Below, one piece after another: positions 31,599 through 39,260 of a stretch of DNA of 64,000 nucleotides. Position numbers and translations under genes: made by a program. Below the pieces are notes generated by a model. The model saw only the letters and a list, made by a program, of their open reading frames with translations. It was not told the origin of the DNA and did not search any database. Source of the stretch: Microbulbifer hainanensis (GTDB lineage: Bacteria > Pseudomonadota > Gammaproteobacteria > Pseudomonadales > Cellvibrionaceae); assembly GCF_014904735.1 (NCBI RefSeq), contig NZ_JACZCR010000040.1, forward strand, positions 105,003 through 169,002, in the 5' to 3' direction. Numbering within the stretch: position 1 is the first letter of the stretch; each line of letters starts with the position of its first letter.

Positions 31599-33296
31599 GT
31601 GACTGAATTGCGCGATATCAATCTTACTTCTATCAATGTGGTCAAAAATGAGCTGGTGGTGGCCGTAGATGCCGCCGCGGCGCATCTCGACCATTTTGCG
31701 GCGGATAACAGTAACAAGCAGGCGCTGGAACAGTGCCTGGCTGCGGTGCGCCAGGTAAGTGGTGTGCTGCAGATGGTGCAGTTGCACGCGGGAGAGTTGC
31801 TGGCCCAGGAGTTGCTTGCGGCACTGGCGGACCTGCAAGAGGGGCGTCAGGAGCCCGCCGGCGAAGTGATGGAAGGGCTCGGAACAGGCTTCTATGTACT
31901 GACCCGCTATGTCGATTTCGTCCAGAATCGCGGCATGTCCCGGCCCGAGCTGCTGATTCCTTATATTAACAACCTGCGCGCTGCCCGATCCCAGCCACCG
32001 GTGCCCGAGAGCCACTTTTTCCACTGTCGCCTCGACGCGAGCCTACCCGGTGGCGTCTCGGCGTCGATGATGTCCGAGGACCTGTCCAGTTTTGTGCGGC
32101 GATTCCGCCATATGTACCAGGTCGGCCTGTTGGCGCTGTTGCAGGGCAAACCGTGTAAACCGGCGTACACGATGATGGCGCGTGCATTGCAGCGCATAGC
32201 CAGTATTTCCGCCGGCCGCCCAAATGGCCGGCTCTGGGCGGTGGCCGGCGCTGCGCTGGGCGGTATGGCATCGAAAGAGATGCATATCAACCGCTCGCGG
32301 GTCATGGTATTCAGCATGTTTGACCGCCGCCTTCGCGCGCTGCAAAAGCAGGGGGATGCGGCCCTGGATCAGCCGGCGCCGCCGGTTCTGTTGAAGGAGT
32401 GCCTCTACTGGCTGGCCCTGTCAGCCCCGAGTGGGCAGGGGGCACGGATGCTGGAAGCATTCTCCGCGGCCAAACTGGGATACAGCGAGGCGGAACTGGA
32501 GCGCGAGCGGGCGAGCCTGGGCGGACCGGGTGCCACCGCAATCAGTGCCGTGGCCGGCGCGCTGGACGAAGAGCTCTCCGGTGTGCGGCGCATGCTCGAC
32601 GACGTGGAGACCATCGGCGTCTCCGGATTTGACGAGGAGGGCGGCCTGACCGGTACCCTGCTGCGCATCGCCAGCACCCTGGCGCTGCTCAATTTCCGCC
32701 GTGTCGGGGAGGGCCTGCGCAACGCGGTGGAGGAATATCGCAGCAGTGCCGGTGCCGGCGGCGGTGTCGCGGAAGCCGCGCTGCAGAAACTGACCAGCCA
32801 GGTATTGATGGTGGACAGCACCATTCGTGCCCTGCGTCAGAGTTCCAGTATCGACGTCGACGAATACGGACACGCGGACCTGGCGCTGGAGCACAGTCAG
32901 CTGGCAGAGGCCGAAGTGGCAGTGCTCAAGGAGGCGGAAGCGGGATTGTCGTTGATCAAGCGTGCACTGGCCTCCTACGCCGAATCGGAATTTGATCACG
33001 GCCATATCCGCAATGTTTCGACCACGCTCAACTCGGTGCGCGGCGGGCTCGTGGTGCTCAATCTGCGCCGTGCGGCTGCCGTGGTTGAGCGTCTGGTAGA
33101 TTTTGTCGAGGCGGTGATGGATCAGCACGAGGCCGCCCCGGCTATCGAGCAGTCACTCGAAGTCTTTGCGGATGCCATTATCAGTCTCGAATACTACCTC
33201 GGGGAGGTAAAACTGCACCGCAAGGCCGACGTGCAGTCACTGAACCTGGCCGTAGAGAGTCTCGATGCCCTTGGCTACCCCGTCGAGGTCGCCTGA
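31599..33296 (+). CDS. Hpt-like protein related to the ChpA/PilL N-terminal region
   Basis: A 565-residue protein. Residues about 8-80 (VKNELVVAVDAAAAHLD, then QCLAAVRQVSGVLQMVQL and ELLAQEL) resemble the first Hpt module of the pilus chemosensory kinases ChpA/PilL. The histidine expected before QV is Arg here (VRQVSG), so the module may not be phosphorylated. The rest is helical with a second and third Hpt-like bundle (for example LKEAEAGLSLIKRALASYA). No kinase, CheW or receiver domain follows. It heads a run of same-strand genes. Start GTG 31599. Confidence 0.6.
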   Translation: MTELRDINLTSINVVKNELVVAVDAAAAHLDHFAADNSNKQALEQCLAAVRQVSGVLQMVQLHAGELLAQELLAALADLQEGRQEPAGEVMEGLGTGFYVLTRYVDFVQNRGMSRPELLIPYINNLRAARSQPPVPESHFFHCRLDASLPGGVSASMMSEDLSSFVRRFRHMYQVGLLALLQGKPCKPAYTMMARALQRIASISAGRPNGRLWAVAGAALGGMASKEMHINRSRVMVFSMFDRRLRALQKQGDAALDQPAPPVLLKECLYWLALSAPSGQGARMLEAFSAAKLGYSEAELERERASLGGPGATAISAVAGALDEELSGVRRMLDDVETIGVSGFDEEGGLTGTLLRIASTLALLNFRRVGEGLRNAVEEYRSSAGAGGGVAEAALQKLTSQVLMVDSTIRALRQSSSIDVDEYGHADLALEHSQLAEAEVAVLKEAEAGLSLIKRALASYAESEFDHGHIRNVSTTLNSVRGGLVVLNLRRAAAVVERLVDFVEAVMDQHEAAPAIEQSLEVFADAIISLEYYLGEVKLHRKADVQSLNLAVESLDALGYPVEVA

Positions 33297-33309
33297 TTCG
33301 GAGGTGCGC

Positions 33310-34119
33310 GTGAGCGATCTGTTTGTACCCGCCGGCATAGTGCGGCCGGCACCGGCTTTTCGGCGGCATATCGTGGTGGCGGAAGGCCAGTTGCTCTGCC
33401 GCGGCGCAAGCTTTCTGCACGCCGACTTGCCACTGGCGGACAAAGATCTGTCTGCCAGTCACTTTCTCGGTGAGCTGGAGGGCGAAACCTGTGGTGTGCA
33501 TCTGATTTCGCGGCAATGGGATATTGCCGGTTACGAGTGGCGCGGTCTGCGCTCGCTGCTCGGCGAGGTCGATGAGCATCTTTTTTCCCTGGCTGGACGT
33601 GCGATGCAGGTGGTCAACTGGGATTGTGATCACCGGTTTTGCGGCCGCTGCGGTAGTGCCACCGAATATCACGAGCGGGATCGCGCCCGCGTCTGTTCCC
33701 GCTGCCAACTGGCGGTATATCCGCGCATTTCCCCCTGTGTCATCATGTTGGTGACTCGCGGCGAGGAGTGTCTGCTCGCGCGACATGCCCATCATCGCCA
33801 CGGCCTGCACACCGCGCTGGCCGGTTTTATCGAACCGGGCGAGACGGCCGAGCAGGCCCTGGTGCGTGAAGTCCGCGAGGAAGTTGGTCTGGAAGTCGGG
33901 GCCTGCCGCTATATGGGCAGCCAGTCCTGGCCGTTTCCCGGGCAGCTGATGCTGGGGTATCTGGCCGAATGGGCGGGCGGCGACCTGGCCCCGGATCTCG
34001 AGGAAATCGCCGAGGCGCACTGGTACCATTTCAGTGACTTGCCCGCGATACCGCCGGCGCAGACACTGTCCGGACAACTGATCCGGACGTTTGCCAGCGA
34101 AAATAACAACCGCCAGTGA
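33310..34119 (+). CDS. nudC: NADH pyrophosphatase (Nudix) NudC
   Basis: A 269-residue enzyme that hydrolyses NADH and can remove NAD caps from RNA. A zinc ribbon (CGRC and CSRC, about 102-123) precedes the Nudix box GFIEPGETAEQALVREVREE (about 163-182). The downstream motif is SQSWPFPGQ instead of the usual SQPWPFP. GTG 33310 is chosen because GGAGG (33300-33304) lies five bases before it; ATG 33265 would overlap the previous gene by 32 bases. Confidence 0.9.
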   Translation: MSDLFVPAGIVRPAPAFRRHIVVAEGQLLCRGASFLHADLPLADKDLSASHFLGELEGETCGVHLISRQWDIAGYEWRGLRSLLGEVDEHLFSLAGRAMQVVNWDCDHRFCGRCGSATEYHERDRARVCSRCQLAVYPRISPCVIMLVTRGEECLLARHAHHRHGLHTALAGFIEPGETAEQALVREVREEVGLEVGACRYMGSQSWPFPGQLMLGYLAEWAGGDLAPDLEEIAEAHWYHFSDLPAIPPAQTLSGQLIRTFASENNNRQ

Positions 34120-34161
34120 CCCGGCCAGGGCCGGGCCGCGCAAACGGAGCTCAATATAGCC

Positions 34162-34812
34162 ATGTATATCGCCATTACCTTCCTGATCGCCCTGGTTGCC
34201 CTGCTGCTGGTGTTCTGGGGCGGCCGGGTACTGATTAACGGCAGCTGGTTGCTGGGATTTATTCGCGGTGCCGTCGGCCTGGCTTTGCTCGGCGCTGCGC
34301 TGATGATCGTACTGGTCGCCGCGGACGTATACAGCTACCGCAACCTGGCCAAAGAACACAGCGTGGGAACGGTTTCCTTCCGCAAGATCGGAGACCAGCG
34401 CTATGAAGCCAAATTCTCCGATGAGGACGGACTCGCCCAGCGCTTTGAGCTGCAGGGGGACCAATGGCAACTGGACGCACGGATGTTGAAGTGGAAGGGG
34501 CCGTTGGCGCGCTGGGGAATACAGCCCGCGTACCGCCTGGACCGGCTCAGCGGCCGCTACCTGACGCTGCAGGATGAGCGCACCAAAGAGCGCACGGTTC
34601 ACCAGCTGGACGGCAGTAATTACGGCGTCGATGTATGGCAGACACTGCGCGGAATCGACAACAAGCTACCCTTTGTCGACGCCGTTTACGGCAGTGCGAC
34701 TTTTCTGCCGATGGAAGACGGTGCCGTCTATGAAGTGCGCATCACCCACAGCGGCCTGCTGGCCCGACCGCTCAACAAGCAGGCCACATCGGCGCTCAAC
34801 GAGTGGCAATAA
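34162..34812 (+). CDS. Two-helix membrane-anchored protein of unknown function
   Basis: A 216-residue protein with two N-terminal membrane segments (about 3-22, ITFLIALVALLLVFWGG, and 33-55, LGFIRGAVGLALLGAALMIV). A soluble domain of about 160 residues follows, rich in strands (GTVSFRKIGDQRYEAKF, GSATFLPMEDGAVYEVRIT). Similar proteins are sometimes named multidrug or cation efflux pump, but nothing here supports transport. It lies between nudC and sohB on the same strand with short gaps. Confidence 0.6.
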   Translation: MYIAITFLIALVALLLVFWGGRVLINGSWLLGFIRGAVGLALLGAALMIVLVAADVYSYRNLAKEHSVGTVSFRKIGDQRYEAKFSDEDGLAQRFELQGDQWQLDARMLKWKGPLARWGIQPAYRLDRLSGRYLTLQDERTKERTVHQLDGSNYGVDVWQTLRGIDNKLPFVDAVYGSATFLPMEDGAVYEVRITHSGLLARPLNKQATSALNEWQ

Positions 34813-34869
34813 TCCCCGAAAAGCACAGGGATGTTTTTCTTGATCTTTCGATAGCGAATTGGAGTTGTA

Positions 34870-36054
34870 GTGGAATTTCTTATTGAGTACGGCCTGTTCC
34901 TCGCCAAGGTGGTGACCATCGTGGTGGCGTTGCTGGTCATCGTGGGTTTTATCGTGGCCAATCGGGAGCATCTCAAAGAGCGTGTGCAGGGACACATCAG
35001 CGTGAGCAGCCTCAATGACCGCTACGAGCAGATGAAAGAAACCCTGCTCGAAGCGGTGATGGATAAGCACGAGTTTGCGCATCGCGCGAAGCAGCAGGCG
35101 AAGGAAAAGAAAGCGCAGAACAAGGCACTGCTGAAAAAACAGAAGGCGGAACAGAAAAAGAAACCGCGGGAAAAAGTGCAGCACAGTGGGCTCGAAAGCA
35201 CGGAGACAACGCTGCCTGAGCAGGGTGAGGCGGATGCCGAGGCCGGCGAACAGCACAGCCGCACGGTCGTCAAAGAGAAGCCTGAGGGCGAACGCCGTCG
35301 CCTGTTTGTGTTGCACTTCGATGGCGATATCAAGGCCAGTGCGTTGGCGCACCTGCGCGAAGAGGTAACCGCAGTGTTGCAGGTGGCCGAGCCCGGCGAC
35401 GAGGTCGTGGTCTGCCTGGAAAGCCCGGGCGGCATGGTGGCAAATTACGGATTGGCGGCCAGCCAACTGGCGCGGGTTCGCAGTGCCGGTATCCAGCTGA
35501 CGATTGCCGTCGACAAGGTCGCGGCCAGCGGTGGTTACATGATGGCCTGCGTCGCCGATCGCATTCTCGCCGCGCCCTTCGCAATGCTGGGCTCCATCGG
35601 TGTGCTGGCTCAGCTGCCGAATTTCAATCGCCTGTTAAAGCGTCACGATGTAGATTTCGAGTTGTTCACCGCCGGTGAATACAAGCGCACCGTCACCATG
35701 TTTGGCGAAAACACGGCTGAGGGCAAAGAGAAATTCCAGAGCGATCTGGATGAGATACATGCGCTGTTCCAGCACTTTGTCGGTGAATACCGGCCGCAGC
35801 TGGATGTGGCCAAAGTCGCTACCGGCGAGGTCTGGTTCGGACAGCGGGCGCTGGATCTCGGTTTGGTTGACGAAATCAAGACATCCGATGAGTACCTGAC
35901 CGGGTGTGCGAAGAGCGCAGACCTGTATCAGGTGGAATACAAAGAAAAGACCAATATTGCCAAGAAATTTGGTCTGGCCGCGCAGGCCGGCGTAGAGTCC
36001 GCCGTGTCGCGGTTGTTCTCGCGCCTGGAAGCCTGGCGCCACCAGGCCCAGTAA
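34870..36054 (+). CDS. sohB: Inner-membrane peptidase SohB
   Basis: A 394-residue S49-family protease. One N-terminal membrane helix (about 12-36) is followed by a very charged Lys/Glu-rich linker (about 70-140), longer than in E. coli SohB (349 residues in all). The S49 core starts at LFVLHFDGDIKAS. The nucleophile Ser is in KVAASGGYMMAC, and the general-base Lys is in GEYKRTVTMFG. It probably degrades membrane or periplasmic peptides. Start GTG 34870 with GGAG upstream. Confidence 0.88.
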   Translation: MEFLIEYGLFLAKVVTIVVALLVIVGFIVANREHLKERVQGHISVSSLNDRYEQMKETLLEAVMDKHEFAHRAKQQAKEKKAQNKALLKKQKAEQKKKPREKVQHSGLESTETTLPEQGEADAEAGEQHSRTVVKEKPEGERRRLFVLHFDGDIKASALAHLREEVTAVLQVAEPGDEVVVCLESPGGMVANYGLAASQLARVRSAGIQLTIAVDKVAASGGYMMACVADRILAAPFAMLGSIGVLAQLPNFNRLLKRHDVDFELFTAGEYKRTVTMFGENTAEGKEKFQSDLDEIHALFQHFVGEYRPQLDVAKVATGEVWFGQRALDLGLVDEIKTSDEYLTGCAKSADLYQVEYKEKTNIAKKFGLAAQAGVESAVSRLFSRLEAWRHQAQ

Positions 36055-36121
36055 TGGCGCAATAGTGGGATTGCCGGATTGTGTCGCCGAGACACGCCCG
36101 GCAGCAATCGGAACCTGAGCC

Positions 36122-37123
36122 ATGGATGATACTTTTCGCGCAATGCGGGTCGAGGAAGTGGCCGCCGGAAAATACGATCAGCAGATCGAGCTGCGGCGCC
36201 TGCGCGACCTGCCGGACAATCCGCTGCTGCTGGCGGTTTCGCACTCGTCGTTGAATTACAAGGATGCGCTGTCGGCATTCGGCAATCGCGCCATCACCCG
36301 AGAGTATCCGCATACGCCGGGAATCGACGCGGTCGGCGAAGTGGTCGAAGACAAGAGTGGCACCTTTGAACCCGGCACTCAGCTGCTGGTGACCGGGTAC
36401 GATCTGGGCATGAACACCCCGGGGGGGCTCGCCGAGCGCATTGCGATCCCCGAGACCTGGGCGCTGCCGCTACCAAGCGGGCTGTCGGCGCGGGAATCGA
36501 TGATTCTCGGTACCGCGGGACTCACCGCGGGGCTCTGCGTGGAAAAACTGCTGGAGGCCGGGGCCAAACCCGAAGATGGCGAGGTGCTGGTCACCGGTGC
36601 CACCGGCGGTGTCGGTTCTATTGCCGTGGCTCTGTTGGCGCATCTCGGGTTCCGCGTCGCGGCGGTGACCGGCAAGCTGGAATCGGCGGAATTTCTCACT
36701 GATCTCGGTGCTTGGAAAGTACTGGATCGGGAGACGCTGGCGCCCTTCGCCAGCAAGGCCATGGTTAAACCGCTGTGGGCCTGGGCGGTGGATACCGTCG
36801 GCGGCGAGACGCTGTTCAATGTCATCAAGTCACTGGCCTATGGCGGCGGGGTCGCCGCCTGCGGCATGGCATCCGGTGCCCAATTTCAGGCCAATGTGTT
36901 TCCGTTTATCCTGCGCGGAATCAGCCTGCTCGGTGTCGACAGTGTCGAGCTGCCGATCGAGAAAAAAGCCGTAGTGTGGGAGAAGTTGGCCGGGGACTGG
37001 TATATCGGTGAACAGCTCGACCGTATCGCCGAAGATATCTCCCTCGAACAGGCGCCGGAATTTCTCGCACGACTGCACCGGGGGCACGGTATCGGTCGCT
37101 ATGTCGTGGATATGGCGCTCTGA
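36122..37123 (+). CDS. YhdH/AcuI-family quinone oxidoreductase (acrylyl-CoA reductase type)
   Basis: A 333-residue zinc-independent member of the medium-chain dehydrogenase superfamily. SSLNYKDALSAFG near residue 41 and TPGIDAVGEV are YhdH/AcuI hallmarks. The NADPH-binding region is VTGATGGVGSIAVALLAHLG. AcuI reduces acrylyl-CoA to propionyl-CoA during breakdown of DMSP-derived acrylate in marine bacteria, so that role is attractive here but is an inference. No other DMSP gene is nearby. Confidence 0.85.
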   Translation: MDDTFRAMRVEEVAAGKYDQQIELRRLRDLPDNPLLLAVSHSSLNYKDALSAFGNRAITREYPHTPGIDAVGEVVEDKSGTFEPGTQLLVTGYDLGMNTPGGLAERIAIPETWALPLPSGLSARESMILGTAGLTAGLCVEKLLEAGAKPEDGEVLVTGATGGVGSIAVALLAHLGFRVAAVTGKLESAEFLTDLGAWKVLDRETLAPFASKAMVKPLWAWAVDTVGGETLFNVIKSLAYGGGVAACGMASGAQFQANVFPFILRGISLLGVDSVELPIEKKAVVWEKLAGDWYIGEQLDRIAEDISLEQAPEFLARLHRGHGIGRYVVDMAL

Positions 37124-37293
37124 TCGGCACCGGCCGGGAAATCAGTGACCAAAATCTCGATTGGGTCAAATTGCTGCGCAGTCGGCCTGCTATGCTAAAT
37201 AGCCCGAATTATAATGGGGCGCGGAAGTGTAGTTGCCCGAAAGCCCATACGGCCGGGGCATTATCCGTGGCTTGCCGGTATTGGTAGAACAAA

Positions 37294-38559
37294 TTGTCCG
37301 TTAAGAAAGAACTCCCCAAACTCACCCACCAGTCCAGTGCCCTGGTCCTGTCCGGCGGCGGCGCGCGCGCGGCCTACCAGGCCGGTGTACTGAAGGCGCT
37401 GGCGGAGCTGACTCCGGACACCAACCCCAACCCCTTCCAGATCATCTGCGGCACTTCCGCTGGCGCGGTCAATGCGCTGCTGCTGGCCTCGCATACGGGT
37501 ACCTTCAAGGAAGCGGTCGCGCGCCTGTGCGATCTGTGGATGGGCCTTACGGTGGACCAGATCTACCGCAGCAGCTGGCGCAGCCTGTTCGGCAACCTGT
37601 TCCACATCACTCGCTCTCTGTTCCACCACGGGGTGGGGCGCCGGCGTCCGCTGGCACTACTCGACAATACGCCGCTGCGCGAGCTGGTCGAGGAGGTGAT
37701 CCATTTTGACAATGTCCGCTCGAATATCGAAGAGGGTCGCCTGCGCGCCGTTTGCGTCAATGCGATGTCCTACAGTGCCGGCGAATCGGTCAGTTTCTTC
37801 CAGGGCACAGACGACCTGCGCGAGTGGCGGCGTTTTCGCCGCTTCGGCGTGCGCTCGGAACTGACTGCAGATCACCTGATGGCCTCTGCGGCGATTCCGA
37901 CGCTGTTCTCCACGGTCAAGATTGGCGACGAGTACTTTGGCGATGGCGCTGTGCGCCAGCTGGCACCGATCAGTCCCGCGCTGCACCTCGGTGCCAACCG
38001 CGTGTTTGTCGTGGGGGTCTCGGATAATCGCTCCCCGGTACACTGGGGCAAAAAGCGTAGCAAGGCACCGAAACACTCACCGTCCATCGCGCAAATTGCC
38101 GGTCAGCTGTTCAATGCCGCATTCATCGACAGTCTCGAAGGGGACCTGGAGCACCTGGATCGCGTCAACCTGCTGCTGGATTCTGTCGCCCATGACCGGC
38201 TGGGAGATCTGTCGCCGCTGCGACCGGTCGAATCCGCGGTCATTGAGCCGTCGCAGAGTCTCGACCGACTGGCTGGTCGCAAGGTGCGCTACCTGCCGCC
38301 GGCACTGCGCTGGCTGTTCCGCTCCACGGGTGCGACCACGTCCGGTGGAGGGGCCTCAGCGGCAAGTTACCTGTTATTTGAGAAACCATTTCTGGGTGAG
38401 TTGATCGAATTAGGATATCAGGACGCGATGTGGGAGCAGAATAAGCTGCGGGAGTTCCTCCAGCCCCACCCGATCCCGGAAGAGACCGAACGGCGCGGCC
38501 TGTTCGGTATCAAAGTCAAACCTCAAACGGAAGCAGCCAATGGCAATACGCAATCGTAA
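37294..38559 (+). CDS. Patatin-like phospholipase
   Basis: A 421-residue lipid acyl hydrolase. The oxyanion loop SGGGARAAYQAG is near residue 17, the nucleophile elbow CGTSAGAVNAL near 53 and the catalytic Asp in FGDGAVRQ. This is the Ser-Asp dyad of the patatin/ExoU class. No signal peptide is seen, so it is probably cytosolic or at the inner membrane. The start is TTG 37294 with only a weak Shine-Dalgarno. Its end overlaps the next start by 20 bases. Confidence 0.87.
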   Translation: MSVKKELPKLTHQSSALVLSGGGARAAYQAGVLKALAELTPDTNPNPFQIICGTSAGAVNALLLASHTGTFKEAVARLCDLWMGLTVDQIYRSSWRSLFGNLFHITRSLFHHGVGRRRPLALLDNTPLRELVEEVIHFDNVRSNIEEGRLRAVCVNAMSYSAGESVSFFQGTDDLREWRRFRRFGVRSELTADHLMASAAIPTLFSTVKIGDEYFGDGAVRQLAPISPALHLGANRVFVVGVSDNRSPVHWGKKRSKAPKHSPSIAQIAGQLFNAAFIDSLEGDLEHLDRVNLLLDSVAHDRLGDLSPLRPVESAVIEPSQSLDRLAGRKVRYLPPALRWLFRSTGATTSGGGASAASYLLFEKPFLGELIELGYQDAMWEQNKLREFLQPHPIPEETERRGLFGIKVKPQTEAANGNTQS

Positions 38560-39205
38560 ATTTTCTCGCGGGCTGGTCCTGCTGGCGCTGGCCGCAGTCG
38601 GCACCGCCTGTAGCGGGCCGGGTGTCCAGCCGGGAAGCCCGGTGCAGCAGAGCGAGTACCAGCGCCTGGTGGCGGAGGCCAAGCAGCTCTCTTTTACACT
38701 GGATTTTGACCAGCTGCGCCGCGCCTATGTGGCATCGCCGCAGTACAATCCCAATGGCGGCGACAAACTGAGTGGGTTGTCAGATGCGTATGACGCCGTA
38801 GAGCGGGGCGAGTTTGACCAGTGTCTCAGCGATATCGATACGGTGTTGGCACAGAATTATATGAGCCTCGAGGCACATATGATTGGCGTGGTGTGCAGTG
38901 CGCGCAGTGGCAAGCTGGAGGGTGAGGACCGGCACCGCTATATGGTGGACGGGCTGATGGCATCAATTGAACAAAGCGGTGATGGCCGCACCCAGGACAG
39001 CGCCTACCGGACCATCAGCACGTCGGAACTGCGCGGTTTCCTGCGCCTCAAGGGGTTGCAAGTTCTGGATCAGTCGATCGTTTACGACAAGAAGGGTATC
39101 TACGACAAGATGCAGGTTCGCGATCCCGAGTCCGGTAAGGAATATCCGCTGTATTTCAACGTGAGCCAGCAGTTTGCGCGCGCCGCCGATGTGGCTGAAG
39201 AGTAA
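38540..39205 (+). CDS. DUF4919-family lipoprotein
   Basis: A 221-residue protein with a lipoprotein signal (LVLLALAAVGTAC, Cys about residue 24). The body resembles DUF4919: DFDQLRRAYVASPQYNP, then a small repeat-like helical segment AYDAVERGEFDQCLSDIDTV and GLMASIEQSGDG, ending in PLYFNVS. Function unknown; the core reads like a TPR-derived module. It overlaps the patatin gene and is the last gene of this run. Confidence 0.65.
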   Translation: MAIRNRKFSRGLVLLALAAVGTACSGPGVQPGSPVQQSEYQRLVAEAKQLSFTLDFDQLRRAYVASPQYNPNGGDKLSGLSDAYDAVERGEFDQCLSDIDTVLAQNYMSLEAHMIGVVCSARSGKLEGEDRHRYMVDGLMASIEQSGDGRTQDSAYRTISTSELRGFLRLKGLQVLDQSIVYDKKGIYDKMQVRDPESGKEYPLYFNVSQQFARAADVAEE

Positions 39206-39260
39206 CGCGGATCGCTAATTGCCGGGGCCGGAACCCGGGAGCGGTGCAGGCCGCCCCGGG

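Noticed and set aside
36122..37123. DMSP/acrylate catabolic cluster around the AcuI-like gene
   Set aside because: Neighbours are sohB and a patatin gene; no dddL, dddP, acuK or acuN-like gene is visible.
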